A DNA stretch of 64,000 nt, from contig BMTH01000014.1 in the NCBI GenBank assembly GCA_014649575.1, forward strand, positions 62,001 through 126,000. The letters run 5' to 3'. This document shows, in pieces, positions 9,096 through 18,609 of the stretch (position 1 is the stretch's first letter; every line of letters begins with the position of its first letter). This DNA comes from Streptomyces griseoincarnatus. GTDB lineage: Bacteria > Actinomycetota > Actinomycetes > Streptomycetales > Streptomycetaceae. The notes below the pieces were generated by a model. The model worked only from the letters and a program-made list of their open reading frames with translations. It was not told where the DNA came from and made no database searches. The translations under genes and the position numbers were made by a program.

Positions 9096-9956
9096 TCACT
9101 CGCGCAGGGACGCGGCGTCGCCCATGACGACCACCGGGCGCAGCGCGGGGTCGAGGGCGAGGAGCAGGTCCCGCATGTGCTGCTGCTGCAGACTCACGCA
9201 GCCCTGGGTGGGGCCGTCGTGGTCGACGTGCAGCCAGATGCCGCCACCGCGGTCGGCGCCCAGCGGCCGGGTCAGGTCCAGCGGGGACGTGCCGGGGGTG
9301 CGGTTGTAGTCGATGGCGACGACGTAGTCGAAGGACCCTTCCAGCGGCTCCCCTTCGAAGCCGGTGCCGCTGACGGCGAAGCCGTCCGAGCGGTCGTAGG
9401 GCAGCCGGGCGCCGGGGTCGGGGAGCAGTCCGCCGGCGTCGGAGAGGCTGTAGACGCCGATGGGCGACCGCAGGTCGCCGGCCCAGTGTTCGTCGGTCCA
9501 GCCGCGGAGCGCGTTGCGGGCGGGCCACACCGGGCCCGCTTCCCAGCCGGTGCCGGTGTGCCGGTACAGCACGGCCTGGGAGTGGTTGGCGTTCCGGTCG
9601 CGTCCGGTGACCACGACCACCTGACGGGCGTCGCCCGGGATCCACGCCCGGGTGCGGGGGCCGAGGCCGGGGATCACCGCGGGCGCCTCGGTGGCCGGGC
9701 GGCCCTGCGCGGTGCCGGGCGCTCCCCCCGCGGGGGGATTGGCGGACGGGTGCTCGCGCGCGGTGCCGGCGGCGGGGTCGTCCCGGGCGCCGGTGCCGCT
9801 GCCCGCCCCGCACCCGGTGAGGGCGGCGAGGACGACGAGGACGAGGGCCCACAGCCGTACCCCGGTACGGAGGCGGACGGGCCCGGCGGACGGCCGCCGG
9901 GCAGCGCCGGACACGGCGCGGGGCGCACGGTCCGGGCAGTCGGTCGATGAAGCCAT
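9096..9956 (-). CDS. L,D-transpeptidase (YkuD-type) lipoprotein
   Basis: The protein has 286 residues. A 30-residue cytoplasmic stretch precedes a hydrophobic core ending in the lipobox LTGC (Cys49), so the mature protein is probably lipid-anchored on the outer face of the membrane. A low-complexity Gly/Ala/Pro linker leads to a catalytic domain that ends with the YkuD signature: LHVDHDGPTQGCVSL, with the His and the active-site Cys. L,D-transpeptidases form 3-3 peptidoglycan cross-links or attach proteins to the wall; homologues with this longer insertion (RSPIGVYSL) are common in Streptomyces. The ribosome site in front of ATG 9956 is weak, but the Cys spacing fits this start. Confidence 0.8.
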   Translation of the reverse strand: MASSTDCPDRAPRAVSGAARRPSAGPVRLRTGVRLWALVLVVLAALTGCGAGSGTGARDDPAAGTAREHPSANPPAGGAPGTAQGRPATEAPAVIPGLGPRTRAWIPGDARQVVVVTGRDRNANHSQAVLYRHTGTGWEAGPVWPARNALRGWTDEHWAGDLRSPIGVYSLSDAGGLLPDPGARLPYDRSDGFAVSGTGFEGEPLEGSFDYVVAIDYNRTPGTSPLDLTRPLGADRGGGIWLHVDHDGPTQGCVSLQQQHMRDLLLALDPALRPVVVMGDAASLRE

Positions 9957-10152
9957 GGACTCAGCCTGACTTCGTCCGCCCGCGATCGCCTCGGCTCCCC
10001 CCGCGCGTCCGCGCGAAGTCCCCCGTCTGCGCCGCCCGTGAGGGGTGTGGCCCGCAGCGGGGCGCCCTTCGGCAAGGGGCCGTACGGGTGACGGGCACGC
10101 ACCCTCGCGTGGGGTGCGGGCCCGCCGGACGGAGCAATCGGCGTGTGAACGC

Positions 10153-13100
10153 CTATCGGTTGATCACGAAGGAGGAGCCGGGTTCGATCAGCACGTCGCC
10201 CTCCGCCGATCCGGTGATGGTGACGTTCGTCAGGGTGGCGCTGCCCCGGGCCCCGCCCATGGCGAGGATGCCGGAGCCGTTCTTCGACTCGCTGATGGTG
10301 ACGTCGGAGATCCGCACGTCCGGCATGGCGCCGCCGCCGGATTTGAACTGGATGCCGTCGTACGTCGAGTCGTGGATGTCGGTGTCGCGGATGACCACGC
10401 CGGGGATGTCGAGTCCCTGGGCGAACAGGGTGATGGCGCCGAACTCCTGGTCCTCGTTCCAGAAGGCGCCGCCGGTGCGGTACAGCCCGTTGCCGGCGAT
10501 CAGGGTCTGCCCGGAGAACGGCGTGGGGTCGTGGTCGGTCGCCAGCATGATGCCGGGATAGTTCATGGTGTCGTACACGAGGTTGTTCTCCACCGTGTTG
10601 CCGTGGCCGCCGTAGATCGCGATGCCGTTGGCGCGCCAGGGCAGTTGGACGGTGTTGTTGCGGAAGTGGTTGTCGTGGCCGATGTCGGTGGCCGGGTTCC
10701 TGACGTGCTTGCTGGACCACACGGCGAGCGCGTCGTCGCCGGTGTTGCGGAACGACGAGTTCGTCACGGTGGAGTCGTGACTGCCGTTGGTGAGGTTGAT
10801 GCCGTCCGCATAGGTGTTGCGGATGCGCATGCCGGTGAACTCCAGTCCGTCGGCCGGGTTCCACAGGTCGGGAATGTCGGAGTGGTCACGGCCGGCCCAG
10901 ACGCCGACGTTGGCGTGTTCGATCCACACGTTGCTGATGCGGGTGTTCTTGCCGAAGCGCCCGTTGAGGCCGACGCCTCCCTCGGCACCGCCGTCGCCGC
11001 CCCTGATGGTGCCGGAGCCGAAGATGGCGAGGTCGGAGATCCTCGTGTTGTCGTCGATGTCGAAGCCGAAGTTGCCCTCGTGCGGGTGGTTGATGCCGCC
11101 CGCCTGGTGCGGGGGTGTGAGCGTGTACAGCTGGGAGTGCCACATGCCGGCGCCACGGACGGTGACGTCGCGGATGCCGACCTGGTTGAACTGTCCGCGG
11201 TCCAGCGGGTCGTCGGTGAGGATCTTCTGCTCCTGCCGCCACTGCCCGGCCGGGATCCACACGCAGTCGATCTCGCCCCGCTGGTCGGCGGTGACGGCAC
11301 GCTGGATCGCCGTGGTGTCGTCGATGCCGTCGTCGGGGACGGCGCCGTACTCGGTGATCGAGACGCACCCGGCGGGCTTCTGGGCGGGCGGGGCCACCTG
11401 CTCCAGGTCGATCAGGTCGACGACGTAGAAGGCGGCGCTGTCGTCGGCGTCGCGCTGGAGCCGGAACACGGTGCCCGCCGGGTAGGTGTCAAAGAGCAGC
11501 GCGTGGGACTCGTCGAAGAGGCGGCGCGCGTCGGCCTGGGGGGTGTTGGTGAGTCCTTCGGGCTGGTCGGTGGTGCCGTAGAGCCAGCTGTGCTTGGAGC
11601 TGAGGCCGAGCTTCTGCACGAACGCGCCGTCCGCGTAGAGGCTGAGCGTGGCCTCGGTCCCGCCGCCGCCCGGGGCGTCGGGGATGGAGTTGCGCACAAC
11701 GATCGAGTTGGTGGCGTCGGTGGAGGTGAACTCGACGTACTGGCCGGTGGAGTCGAGCCGGACGGACGCACGGCCGGACGACTCGGTGGCGAAGTTCGTG
11801 TGGCCGAAGGTGCGTTTCGGGTCTGCGGTGAGCAGCGTGCCCCGGTAGGCGCCGTCCTCCGCCTCGTACTCGGTGTACGGGACGGCGGCGCCGCGGCCGA
11901 CGACGATCGGGCGGCTGAGGACGTTGTTGTTCTCGTCGGTCTCGGTGACCGTGCCGGTGGCGTCCGCGGTGGCGGTGAGGACGGCGGGGCCCGGAGTGGC
12001 GGTCCAGGTGCCGTCGACCGTGACCTCGGCGGTGGCGCCGGCGGCGATCGGCCCGGTGGTCCCGTCGAGGGTGCGTCCGGCCACGCCGAGACGGGTGACC
12101 GAGCCCTCGGGGGCGGGTGAGGTGCCCCGGTTGTGCACGGAGACGGTGAAGGACACCGGCGCGCCGACGGCGGGCGTGGCCGGGCTGGTGCGGATGCCGG
12201 TGACCTCCAGGTCGGGGCCGGGGCTCTGGGCGACGGTCAGCCGGTCCGTCGCGGTGCGGCTGTTGTTCGTCTCGTCCAGTTCGGCGACGGTGTCCGTGGG
12301 GTCGGCCACGGCGGACACGGTGTAACTGCCCGTGGGACGGGTGCCCGCGTCCACGGACACGGTGGCGGAACCGCCCGGGGCGAGCGGGGGGACGGGGGCG
12401 CTGCCCGCGACGGCGCCCTCCAGGCTGACGTTCAGCGTCGCGGCGGCGGACTGCGCGGTGCCGGCGTTGCGCACGGTCGCGCGGACGGTGACGGGGTCCG
12501 TCTCGGTCGGGGCGGCGGGGTTCCAGTCGAGGGTGGTGACGGTCAGGTCGGGATTGGGCGCGGCCGTGCCCCGGACCTCCAGCTCGGCGACCTGGGCGCC
12601 GTAACCCGCCGAGTTGTGGCCGAACTTCAGCTGTACGTCGGCGACGCGTCCGGTGACGGGGATGGTGACGCCGTTGCCGTTGCCGGCCGGGTCGAAGGTG
12701 TGGTCGGCGCGGGCGGTCAGCGTGGTGTAGGCGCTCGACGAGCGGTCGCGTCCGAGGACCTCGATGCTCTGGGTGCGCCGTTCCCATGCCGCGTCCGGGT
12801 TCAGCCTGACGACGACGGCGGTGACGTCGGCCTCGGCGCCGAGGCGGACGGTGAGCGTGGCGGGGTGACCTGCCGACTCCCAGTAGGTGTCGATGCGCCC
12901 GTCGTTGGCGTTGGCTGCCACGAAGGAGTGAATCGTGGAGGACGCCTCGACCGGTTTGCCACGTGCCAGATCGGTCCGGTCGGCCGGTGGCCCGCCCGGT
13001 CCCCCTCCCCCGTCCTCGCCGTACACCTCGAGCGCGGACAGCTGGGCGGCGTTCCAGCCGGTGTTGGCGGTGACGCGGACCCTGACATGGCGTACGTCGC

Positions 13101-13536
13101 GGGCCGGGAAGGTGAGGGTGACGGTGTTGGCCCGGTCGGGGTCGAAGCGGTGAGGGGCCGAGGCGGACAGCGCGGTGAAGGACGAGCCGTCGGTGCTGCC
13201 CTCCACGGCGAGGGTCTGGGAGCGCGCCTCCCAGGCGGCCGGCAGTTTCAGCACGACCTCGTCGACGCGGACCGTGCCGCCCAGGTCGATGCGCACGGAT
13301 TGCGGGAAGGACCCCAAAGGTCCTTCCCAGTACGTGAGTTGACTGCCGTCGGTCAGGTTGGTCGCGGGGTGTTCGGGATGGGACCCGGTGGCCGTGACGC
13401 CTCTGCCGAGCGCCAGGTCGGGTCCGCGGACCGCCTGCGCGGCGGCGCCGGCCGTACCGGGTGAGAGACCGGCGGCGACCAGACCGGCCAGGAGCAGGCC
13501 GGTGATCGTACGCAGGCCGAAACGCGTGCGTCTCAT
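10153..13536 (-). CDS. Secreted GH87-like alpha-1,3-glucanase (mycodextranase type), multidomain
   Basis: The protein has 1127 residues; the ATG at 13536 has GAGGAC just upstream. Order: signal peptide (about 1-33), two discoidin F5/8 modules (about 40-180 and 185-320), two CARDB adhesion-like domains (about 330-560, with VTVRATVRNAGT and VSFTVSVHNRGT), a CBM6/35-like module (starting YTEYEAEDGAY), then a right-handed beta-helix catalytic region that opens SITEYGAVPDDGIDDTTAIQ and carries YADGINL and NTGDDALAVW. Discoidin and CBM6 modules in front of a beta-helix match bacterial alpha-1,3-glucanases of family GH87, which degrade fungal wall glucan or mutan. The aspartates in DGI and GDDA fit the expected catalytic acids. 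Family assignment is from motifs and architecture, not a search. Confidence 0.78.
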   Translation of the reverse strand: MRRTRFGLRTITGLLLAGLVAAGLSPGTAGAAAQAVRGPDLALGRGVTATGSHPEHPATNLTDGSQLTYWEGPLGSFPQSVRIDLGGTVRVDEVVLKLPAAWEARSQTLAVEGSTDGSSFTALSASAPHRFDPDRANTVTLTFPARDVRHVRVRVTANTGWNAAQLSALEVYGEDGGGGPGGPPADRTDLARGKPVEASSTIHSFVAANANDGRIDTYWESAGHPATLTVRLGAEADVTAVVVRLNPDAAWERRTQSIEVLGRDRSSSAYTTLTARADHTFDPAGNGNGVTIPVTGRVADVQLKFGHNSAGYGAQVAELEVRGTAAPNPDLTVTTLDWNPAAPTETDPVTVRATVRNAGTAQSAAATLNVSLEGAVAGSAPVPPLAPGGSATVSVDAGTRPTGSYTVSAVADPTDTVAELDETNNSRTATDRLTVAQSPGPDLEVTGIRTSPATPAVGAPVSFTVSVHNRGTSPAPEGSVTRLGVAGRTLDGTTGPIAAGATAEVTVDGTWTATPGPAVLTATADATGTVTETDENNNVLSRPIVVGRGAAVPYTEYEAEDGAYRGTLLTADPKRTFGHTNFATESSGRASVRLDSTGQYVEFTSTDATNSIVVRNSIPDAPGGGGTEATLSLYADGAFVQKLGLSSKHSWLYGTTDQPEGLTNTPQADARRLFDESHALLFDTYPAGTVFRLQRDADDSAAFYVVDLIDLEQVAPPAQKPAGCVSITEYGAVPDDGIDDTTAIQRAVTADQRGEIDCVWIPAGQWRQEQKILTDDPLDRGQFNQVGIRDVTVRGAGMWHSQLYTLTPPHQAGGINHPHEGNFGFDIDDNTRISDLAIFGSGTIRGGDGGAEGGVGLNGRFGKNTRISNVWIEHANVGVWAGRDHSDIPDLWNPADGLEFTGMRIRNTYADGINLTNGSHDSTVTNSSFRNTGDDALAVWSSKHVRNPATDIGHDNHFRNNTVQLPWRANGIAIYGGHGNTVENNLVYDTMNYPGIMLATDHDPTPFSGQTLIAGNGLYRTGGAFWNEDQEFGAITLFAQGLDIPGVVIRDTDIHDSTYDGIQFKSGGGAMPDVRISDVTISESKNGSGILAMGGARGSATLTNVTITGSAEGDVLIEPGSSFVINR

Positions 13537-13853
13537 GAAGTCCTCGTTCCACGGCGGGTGCTGAGGGCGCGCGGCCACCCGGGCAGCCCGATGTCCCTGC
13601 CGAGGATTGCCGACGCCCGATGCGATATTTGCGGGATGTCGTTCACTTCTTGCGTCTCTCGCTTTGAAGTTTCCGGCTCGCGCATCACTTGTCAATGGCG
13701 TGGACACAGCGTCCGGCAGCGAACCGGTGCACCTCACCCCACACGGGCGTCAACCGCGCACCTCTCCCGGAGTCCGCGGAGGAGAAACGGTCAACCCCGC
13801 CCGGCCGTACCATGACTGGCCACTGGCAGACCACACGACGAAAGGACACCCTC
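13537..13853. promoter_or_regulatory. Divergent intergenic region between the GH87-like gene and the Lys/Ala-rich protein gene
   Basis: This 317-base gap is relatively A/T-rich between 13620 and 13700. On the minus strand a perfect TTGACA occurs at 13695-13690, a plausible -35 for the glucanase gene, although no clear -10 follows. ACTTC and GAAGT arms at about 13646-13672 form an imperfect inverted repeat. For the plus-strand gene I see only the AAAGGAC ribosome-site-like sequence before 13854. No coding signal was found. Confidence 0.4.
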
Positions 13854-14783
13854 ATGTCCGACCACTCGACCGTCGCCACCGATCTCACGTCGCAGTACGT
13901 CGCCCAGGTGGCGAGCGACCTCGAGCGCAACGCCAAGGAGCAGGAGCGGGTCGGCGCCGAGATCGCCGAGCTGCAGCAGCAGTTGGCCGCGCTTCAGCGG
14001 GACCACGCGTTGCTGGTGAAGATGCGGCGGGCGCTGGATCTGGCGGCGGAGGGGCCCGGGGACACCGCGGTCGCCGAACCCGCCGCGCCCGCCGAGCCGT
14101 CGAAGGACGCGTCCGCCACGCCGGCGGAGGAGGCCGCCGTGTCCGCGGGCGCGGCCGTGCCCGCGCCGCGCAGCCGCGACGGCGTCGGGTCCGGGGCGGA
14201 GAAGCCGAAGCGGGAGCGGAAGAAGGTGACGGCGGGCGGTGCGGGCAAGGCAGCCGCCGCCTCCACGAAGACGGGCGGCTCGGCGAAGACGGGCGGCTCG
14301 GCGAAGGCCGCGGGTGCTGCCAAAACCGCGGGTGCCGCCAAGTCCGGGGACGCGGCGAAGGCCACGGGCGCGTCGAAACCCGCCGGACCGGCGAAGCCCA
14401 CCGGCGCCAGGGCCTCACGCAAGCCCGCCGCCCCCAAGCCGGCCGCCCCCAAGCCGGCCGGTAAGGCGTCCGCGGTGAAGGCGCCGCGCAAGGCCACGGC
14501 GAAGGCCGCCGAGTCCGCCCGGGGTGACGCGCCGAAGCTGGTCGACCTGGTCCGCCGGCATCTGGACGAGCAGAAGGAGCCCCGCTCGGCGGCGGAGGTC
14601 GCCACGGCGCTGGGCCAGGCGCACCCCGGACGCACCATCAAGGTGACGGTGGTCCGCTCCACCCTGGAGGGTCTGGTCGCGCGCAGCCAGGCCCAGCGCA
14701 GCAAGCAGGGCACCTCGGTGTTCTACACCGCGCCCGACGGCGCCACACCGGCCCCGGAGCGTGCGGCGGACGCACGGTCCTGA
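13854..14783 (+). CDS. Coiled-coil, Lys/Ala/Pro-rich protein with C-terminal winged-helix-like domain
   Basis: The protein has 309 residues from ATG 13854 (AAAGGAC 8 bases upstream); an in-frame ATG at 13812 is an alternative. Residues about 10-65 form a coiled coil (heptads in LERNAKEQERVGAEIAELQ). Residues about 125-245 are an extremely Lys/Ala/Pro/Gly-rich, histone-H1-like tail with short repeats (KTGGSAKTGGSAK, KPAAPKPAAPKP). The last 65 residues (KLVDLVRRHLDEQ...TSVFYTA) look like a winged helix. Basic tails of this type in actinobacteria (HupS, Lsr2 partners) contact DNA non-specifically, so a nucleoid or transcription role is a reasonable inference. I do not recognise a named family. 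Confidence 0.7.
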   Translation: MSDHSTVATDLTSQYVAQVASDLERNAKEQERVGAEIAELQQQLAALQRDHALLVKMRRALDLAAEGPGDTAVAEPAAPAEPSKDASATPAEEAAVSAGAAVPAPRSRDGVGSGAEKPKRERKKVTAGGAGKAAAASTKTGGSAKTGGSAKAAGAAKTAGAAKSGDAAKATGASKPAGPAKPTGARASRKPAAPKPAAPKPAGKASAVKAPRKATAKAAESARGDAPKLVDLVRRHLDEQKEPRSAAEVATALGQAHPGRTIKVTVVRSTLEGLVARSQAQRSKQGTSVFYTAPDGATPAPERAADARS

Positions 14784-14799
14784 GGCCGGCCCGCCGCGT

Positions 14800-16698
14800 T
14801 CACGGGCGCGTGTGGCGCACCTCCGCCGGCCCGAACGAGACGCAGGTGCGGGAGCCGTCGTCCGCCCACGTCACCTCCACGGTCCCGCCGTCGACGCGTA
14901 CGTCGGTCACCGCCCGCTCCAGCGACGGGGCGTCAGGACCGGCGGTGAGGGACGCCAGTGCCAGGTGCACGGTGGTGCCCCCGCAGCCGCCGGTGAGGCG
15001 GGGCACGCGGGCCCACGGGGTCCAGGCGGTGCCCTGCGGCGCGGGGAGCGTCTCAGGTGCCGGGTCGTCCCAGCCGCACAGGCCGTGCAGGGCGGACACC
15101 GTCGGCTCCTCAGGGCCCGTGGCCCAGCCGGTGAGGGTGACCCGCGCTCCGGGCGGCGCCCCCACCACGCGGTGTGCCCGCAGTTCCAGGCCGCCGTGCG
15201 CGACGGTGACGCTCTCGACCGTCAGGCCAGGCACCATCGGCGGGCCCGCGACGAACACGGGCCGGTGCCAGGAGGCGGCCCAGCCCCAGCCGTCGCCGTG
15301 CCCCGCGCCCAGGGGGTGGACGCGGCGGCGCACGCTGGGCCGCCCGGCCACCTCCACCGACAGGTGGTTGTCGGCGACGTTCGCCGGGGCGGTGGGTCCG
15401 GTGCGGGTGGAGTACGCCAGCCGGCCGTAGTGCGGGTCGTCGTCGGCCGCCGACTCGCCCTCGTGCGGCCGCACATGGTCGCTGCCGTGGTTGTGCAGCC
15501 GTACGGTGCCGTCGGCGCGGGTGGCCTGGAGGAGCAGGCCGGGCCCCGACAGGGACAGCACCCGGTCGGCCTCCTCGACCGGGGCGGGCTCCTCGGTGTC
15601 GGTCCACAGCGCGTGACCGGCGGGGGCGAGCAGCGCGACGAACGCCTTCGACGCCCAGTACGGCGACGCGGGACCGGAGTACTCCTGAAGGCTCGCCTCG
15701 TGCGGGCCGTGCCAGCCGAGGGACAGCAGTCCGTCGGGGGTGAGCGCGCCCCGGTCGAGGAAGTGGCGCAGGCTGCCGCTCGCGATGCGGCGCGAGGCGC
15801 CCGGGGTAAGCGGGGTGTGGCCGGTGACCGCGCCCAGTGACACGGCCGCGGAGGCGGCGAAGCGGTACGTCAGGGAGCGGCCGTAGTGCAGCGGAGCGCC
15901 GTCCGCGCCGAACATCAGGGAGAAGCCGTCGAGGTGGGCGCGGAGGCGTCCGCCGTGACGGGCGAGGGCGTCGGCGTCGCCGGAGAGGTGCGCGTCGAGG
16001 ACCGGGTAGAGATGCAGGGCCCAGCCGTTGTAGTGGTCGAAGGCGCGTCCGTCGCCGTCGGCGTACCAGCCGTCGCCCCGGTACCAGCTCGCGAGCAGGT
16101 CCAGTGCCCGCTCCCGCGCGGCGGCCGTCTCGGAGTCGCCCCGGCCGACGGACTCCAGGAACCCGGCGACGGTGTACGGGAAGAGGTACCAGTTGTTGGG
16201 CGCGGGGGTGTGCCGCAGGGCGCCGCGCAGCCACTCCTCCGCGCGGTCCTGCACCTCGGTGCCGAGTTTGTCCCACAGCCAGGGCGCGGTGAGCCGCAGG
16301 CCGAGCGCGACGGACGCGGACTCGACCATGGGCTGGCCCTGGACGTCGAAGTCGAGGATGAGCGGCCAGGACTCGGTGTCGTCGCGGCCGGGGGTGCGGG
16401 TGCCGGCGGCGAGTCCGTCGGCGTACCGCTCCAGCCAGTGGTGGGGGTCGTCGCCGTCGGCGCCGGCGACGCGGAAGGCGGCGGCGAGGAACGTCCGGGC
16501 GTAGCCTTCCAGGCCGTCGGAGCGCACCCCCGACCGGGAGGGGCGGCCGGGCAGGTGCAGCAGGGCGCTGCCCGGGGTGGCCCGGCGCCAGGCGGCCGCG
16601 AGCAGCCCGTCCGCCACCGCCTCCCAGTGGGCGCGGGTGTATCCCGTGCGGGGACTGATGTCGTGGTCGTCGGCGGGCAGGTCGAAGGGGATGCTCAT
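14800..16698 (-). CDS. DUF2264 domain-containing protein
   Basis: The protein has 632 residues and no signal peptide, so it is probably cytoplasmic. It matches the DUF2264 family: an early GVRSDGLEGYARTF segment, then WPLILDFDVQGQPMVESASVALGLRL and NNWYLFPY, within an alpha/alpha-barrel-like first half, followed by a beta-sheet-rich second half (from about 400). Its fold and company suggest a glycan-modifying or hydrolysing enzyme, but no activity is established. Its ATG overlaps the TGA of the dehydrogenase gene (ATGA at 16698-16695), which indicates translational coupling as the last gene of the sugar-uptake operon. It acts most likely on what the transporter brings in. Confidence 0.82.
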   Translation of the reverse strand: MSIPFDLPADDHDISPRTGYTRAHWEAVADGLLAAAWRRATPGSALLHLPGRPSRSGVRSDGLEGYARTFLAAAFRVAGADGDDPHHWLERYADGLAAGTRTPGRDDTESWPLILDFDVQGQPMVESASVALGLRLTAPWLWDKLGTEVQDRAEEWLRGALRHTPAPNNWYLFPYTVAGFLESVGRGDSETAAARERALDLLASWYRGDGWYADGDGRAFDHYNGWALHLYPVLDAHLSGDADALARHGGRLRAHLDGFSLMFGADGAPLHYGRSLTYRFAASAAVSLGAVTGHTPLTPGASRRIASGSLRHFLDRGALTPDGLLSLGWHGPHEASLQEYSGPASPYWASKAFVALLAPAGHALWTDTEEPAPVEEADRVLSLSGPGLLLQATRADGTVRLHNHGSDHVRPHEGESAADDDPHYGRLAYSTRTGPTAPANVADNHLSVEVAGRPSVRRRVHPLGAGHGDGWGWAASWHRPVFVAGPPMVPGLTVESVTVAHGGLELRAHRVVGAPPGARVTLTGWATGPEEPTVSALHGLCGWDDPAPETLPAPQGTAWTPWARVPRLTGGCGGTTVHLALASLTAGPDAPSLERAVTDVRVDGGTVEVTWADDGSRTCVSFGPAEVRHTRP

Positions 16699-17717
16699 GC
16701 GAGGAAGGCCAGCCTTTCGCGTCGGACGGGGTGCAGGAAGCCCTCTCCGGAGGCCCAGCGGGCGACCTCGGAGACGGCCGTGTCGGCGAGCCGGCGCCAC
16801 TCGTTGCCCTGCGAGCCGGCGAGGTGCGGGGTGATGAGGACGTGCTCGCAGTCCCACAACGGGTGGTCGTGCGGCAGGACTTCGGGGTCCGTCACGTCGA
16901 GCACGGCGCGGATGCGGCCGGCGAGGGCGGCGTCGGTGAGCGCGTCCTGGTCGAGGACCGCGCCGCGTGCGGTGTTGATGAGCACGGCGCCGGGCTTCAT
17001 CGAACCGATGAGGTCCCGGGAGACCAGTCCGCGGGTCTCGGGCAGCAGGGGGGTGTGGACGCTGACGGTGTCGCCGAGCCGGAACAGCTCCTCGAGCCCG
17101 ACGCCCCGCACGCCGAGCCGGGCGGCCTCGGCCTCGTCCACGTACGGGTCGTGGAGCAGCACGTCGACGTCGTGCGGGCGGAGCAGGTCGATCACACGGC
17201 GGCCGATGAGGGACGCGGAGAGGACGCCGACGGTGCGGCGGTGGTTGCCGACCGTGCGGGGGGTGTGCAGCCAGTCGGCGCGGGTGCGGGTGGCCCGGTA
17301 CTCGCGGGCGCTCTCCAGGACCCGTTTGCCGGTGAGGAGGATCATCGCGAGGGTGTACTCGGCGACGGGAACGGCGTTGGCCGCGGCGGCGGAGGACACC
17401 TCGACGCCGCGGTCCCAGCAGGCGTCGGTGACATGGCCGCGGACGCTGCCGGCGGTGTGCACGACGGCCCGCAGCCGGGGCGCGGCGCGCAGCAGGTCGC
17501 CGTCCAGGGGCGGGCAGCCCCAGCCGGTGACGAGCAGTTCGGTGTCGGCGAGCACGGCGCGGGCGGCGGGGGTGGTGAAGTCCTCCAGCACCGCCGGGGC
17601 GACGTCGCACAGGGCGTCGAGGGCGGCGCGCGACTCGGGGTCGAGGACGGCGGAGGCGACGTCCGGGGACATGGCGAGGGCGGCGCGGGGACGGCGGCCG
17701 GGCGTGGGCTCGGTCAT
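16695..17717 (-). CDS. D-isomer-specific 2-hydroxyacid dehydrogenase
   Basis: The protein has 340 residues with the two-lobed fold of D-2-hydroxyacid dehydrogenases: substrate-site string HTAGSVRGHV, the Arg of INTARGAVLDQDAL, and the catalytic His of VLITPHLAGS. These NAD(H)-dependent enzymes interconvert 2-keto and 2-hydroxy acids. The dinucleotide loop is unusual, with VGVLSASLIGRRV where most members have GxGxxG, so cofactor binding may differ. It lies 28 bases after the permease gene and overlaps DUF2264 by four bases. In a sugar operon it could reduce a keto-acid derived from an acidic or oxidised sugar; that is inference. Confidence 0.85.
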   Translation of the reverse strand: MTEPTPGRRPRAALAMSPDVASAVLDPESRAALDALCDVAPAVLEDFTTPAARAVLADTELLVTGWGCPPLDGDLLRAAPRLRAVVHTAGSVRGHVTDACWDRGVEVSSAAAANAVPVAEYTLAMILLTGKRVLESAREYRATRTRADWLHTPRTVGNHRRTVGVLSASLIGRRVIDLLRPHDVDVLLHDPYVDEAEAARLGVRGVGLEELFRLGDTVSVHTPLLPETRGLVSRDLIGSMKPGAVLINTARGAVLDQDALTDAALAGRIRAVLDVTDPEVLPHDHPLWDCEHVLITPHLAGSQGNEWRRLADTAVSEVARWASGEGFLHPVRRERLAFLA

Positions 17718-17745
17718 GTGGTGCGGTGACTCCTTGCGTGGGCGT

Positions 17746-18609
17746 TCACTTCACGGCGCCGGCGGTCAGACCGCTGCGCCAGAAGCGCTGGAGCAGGACG
17801 AAGGCGAGGATGAGGGGCACCACGGCGAGCAGCGATCCCATGATGACCACGGGGTAGTACTCGGGCGACACGGACGCGGAGCTGTTCCACGCGTACAGGC
17901 CGAGGCTGACCGGGTACAGGTCCTGGTCGGAGAGCATCACCATGGGCAGGAAGAAGTTGTTCCAGATGGCCGTGAGCTGGAACAGGAACACGGTCACCAG
18001 ACCGGGCCCCAGCATCCGCAGCGCGACCCGCGCGTACATGGTGAGTTCGCCGGCGCCGTCGATGCGGGCGGCCTCCAGCACCTCGTCGGGGACGTAGCCC
18101 TGGCTGAAGATGCGGCCGAGGTAGACGCCGAACGGGTTGAAGAGGACGGGGATGAACACCGCCCAGAAGGTGTTGACCAGTCCGGCCTCGGAGGCCATCA
18201 GGTACAGCGGCAGGGCGAGGACGGTCTGCGGCACCATGACGGCGGCGAGGACCAGGCCGAACAGCTTCTCCTTGTGCCGGAAACGGTACTTGTCGAAGGC
18301 GTAGCCGCAGGCGACGCTCACCAGCGCGCCGACGGCGGCGCCGAGCACCGCGTACAGCAGGCTGTTGACGTACCAGCGTCCGTACAGGCCGCCGTCCATC
18401 GCGAACAGGTCGGTGAGGTTCCGCGCGAAGGAGAAGTCGCTCAGGGAGAGCAGGTCGCTGCCGAACAGGGCGTCACGGCTCTTGGCGGCGGCGAGCACCA
18501 GCCACAGCACGGGCAGCAGGGTGTAGAGCACGGAGATCGCGACGACGGCGTTGACAGTGGCCCGGCCCAGCAGGCGGGGGCGCAGCAGGGGGGAGCCGGT
18601 GGCGCTCAT
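17746..18609 (-). CDS. Carbohydrate ABC transporter permease (MalG/UgpE type)
   Basis: The protein has 287 residues and six predicted membrane helices, starting TVNAVVAISVLYTLLPVLWLVL. The EAA loop that contacts the ATPase is clear: EAARIDGAGELTMYARVAL near residue 185. ATG 18609 follows GAGGAGG by 5 bases and overlaps the stop of the partner permease (ATGA), so the two are coupled. It forms the membrane channel with the protein from 18606-19580. No ATP-binding subunit is encoded nearby; Streptomyces sugar importers commonly share the distant MsiK ATPase, which probably also serves this one. Confidence 0.92.
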   Translation of the reverse strand: MSATGSPLLRPRLLGRATVNAVVAISVLYTLLPVLWLVLAAAKSRDALFGSDLLSLSDFSFARNLTDLFAMDGGLYGRWYVNSLLYAVLGAAVGALVSVACGYAFDKYRFRHKEKLFGLVLAAVMVPQTVLALPLYLMASEAGLVNTFWAVFIPVLFNPFGVYLGRIFSQGYVPDEVLEAARIDGAGELTMYARVALRMLGPGLVTVFLFQLTAIWNNFFLPMVMLSDQDLYPVSLGLYAWNSSASVSPEYYPVVIMGSLLAVVPLILAFVLLQRFWRSGLTAGAVK

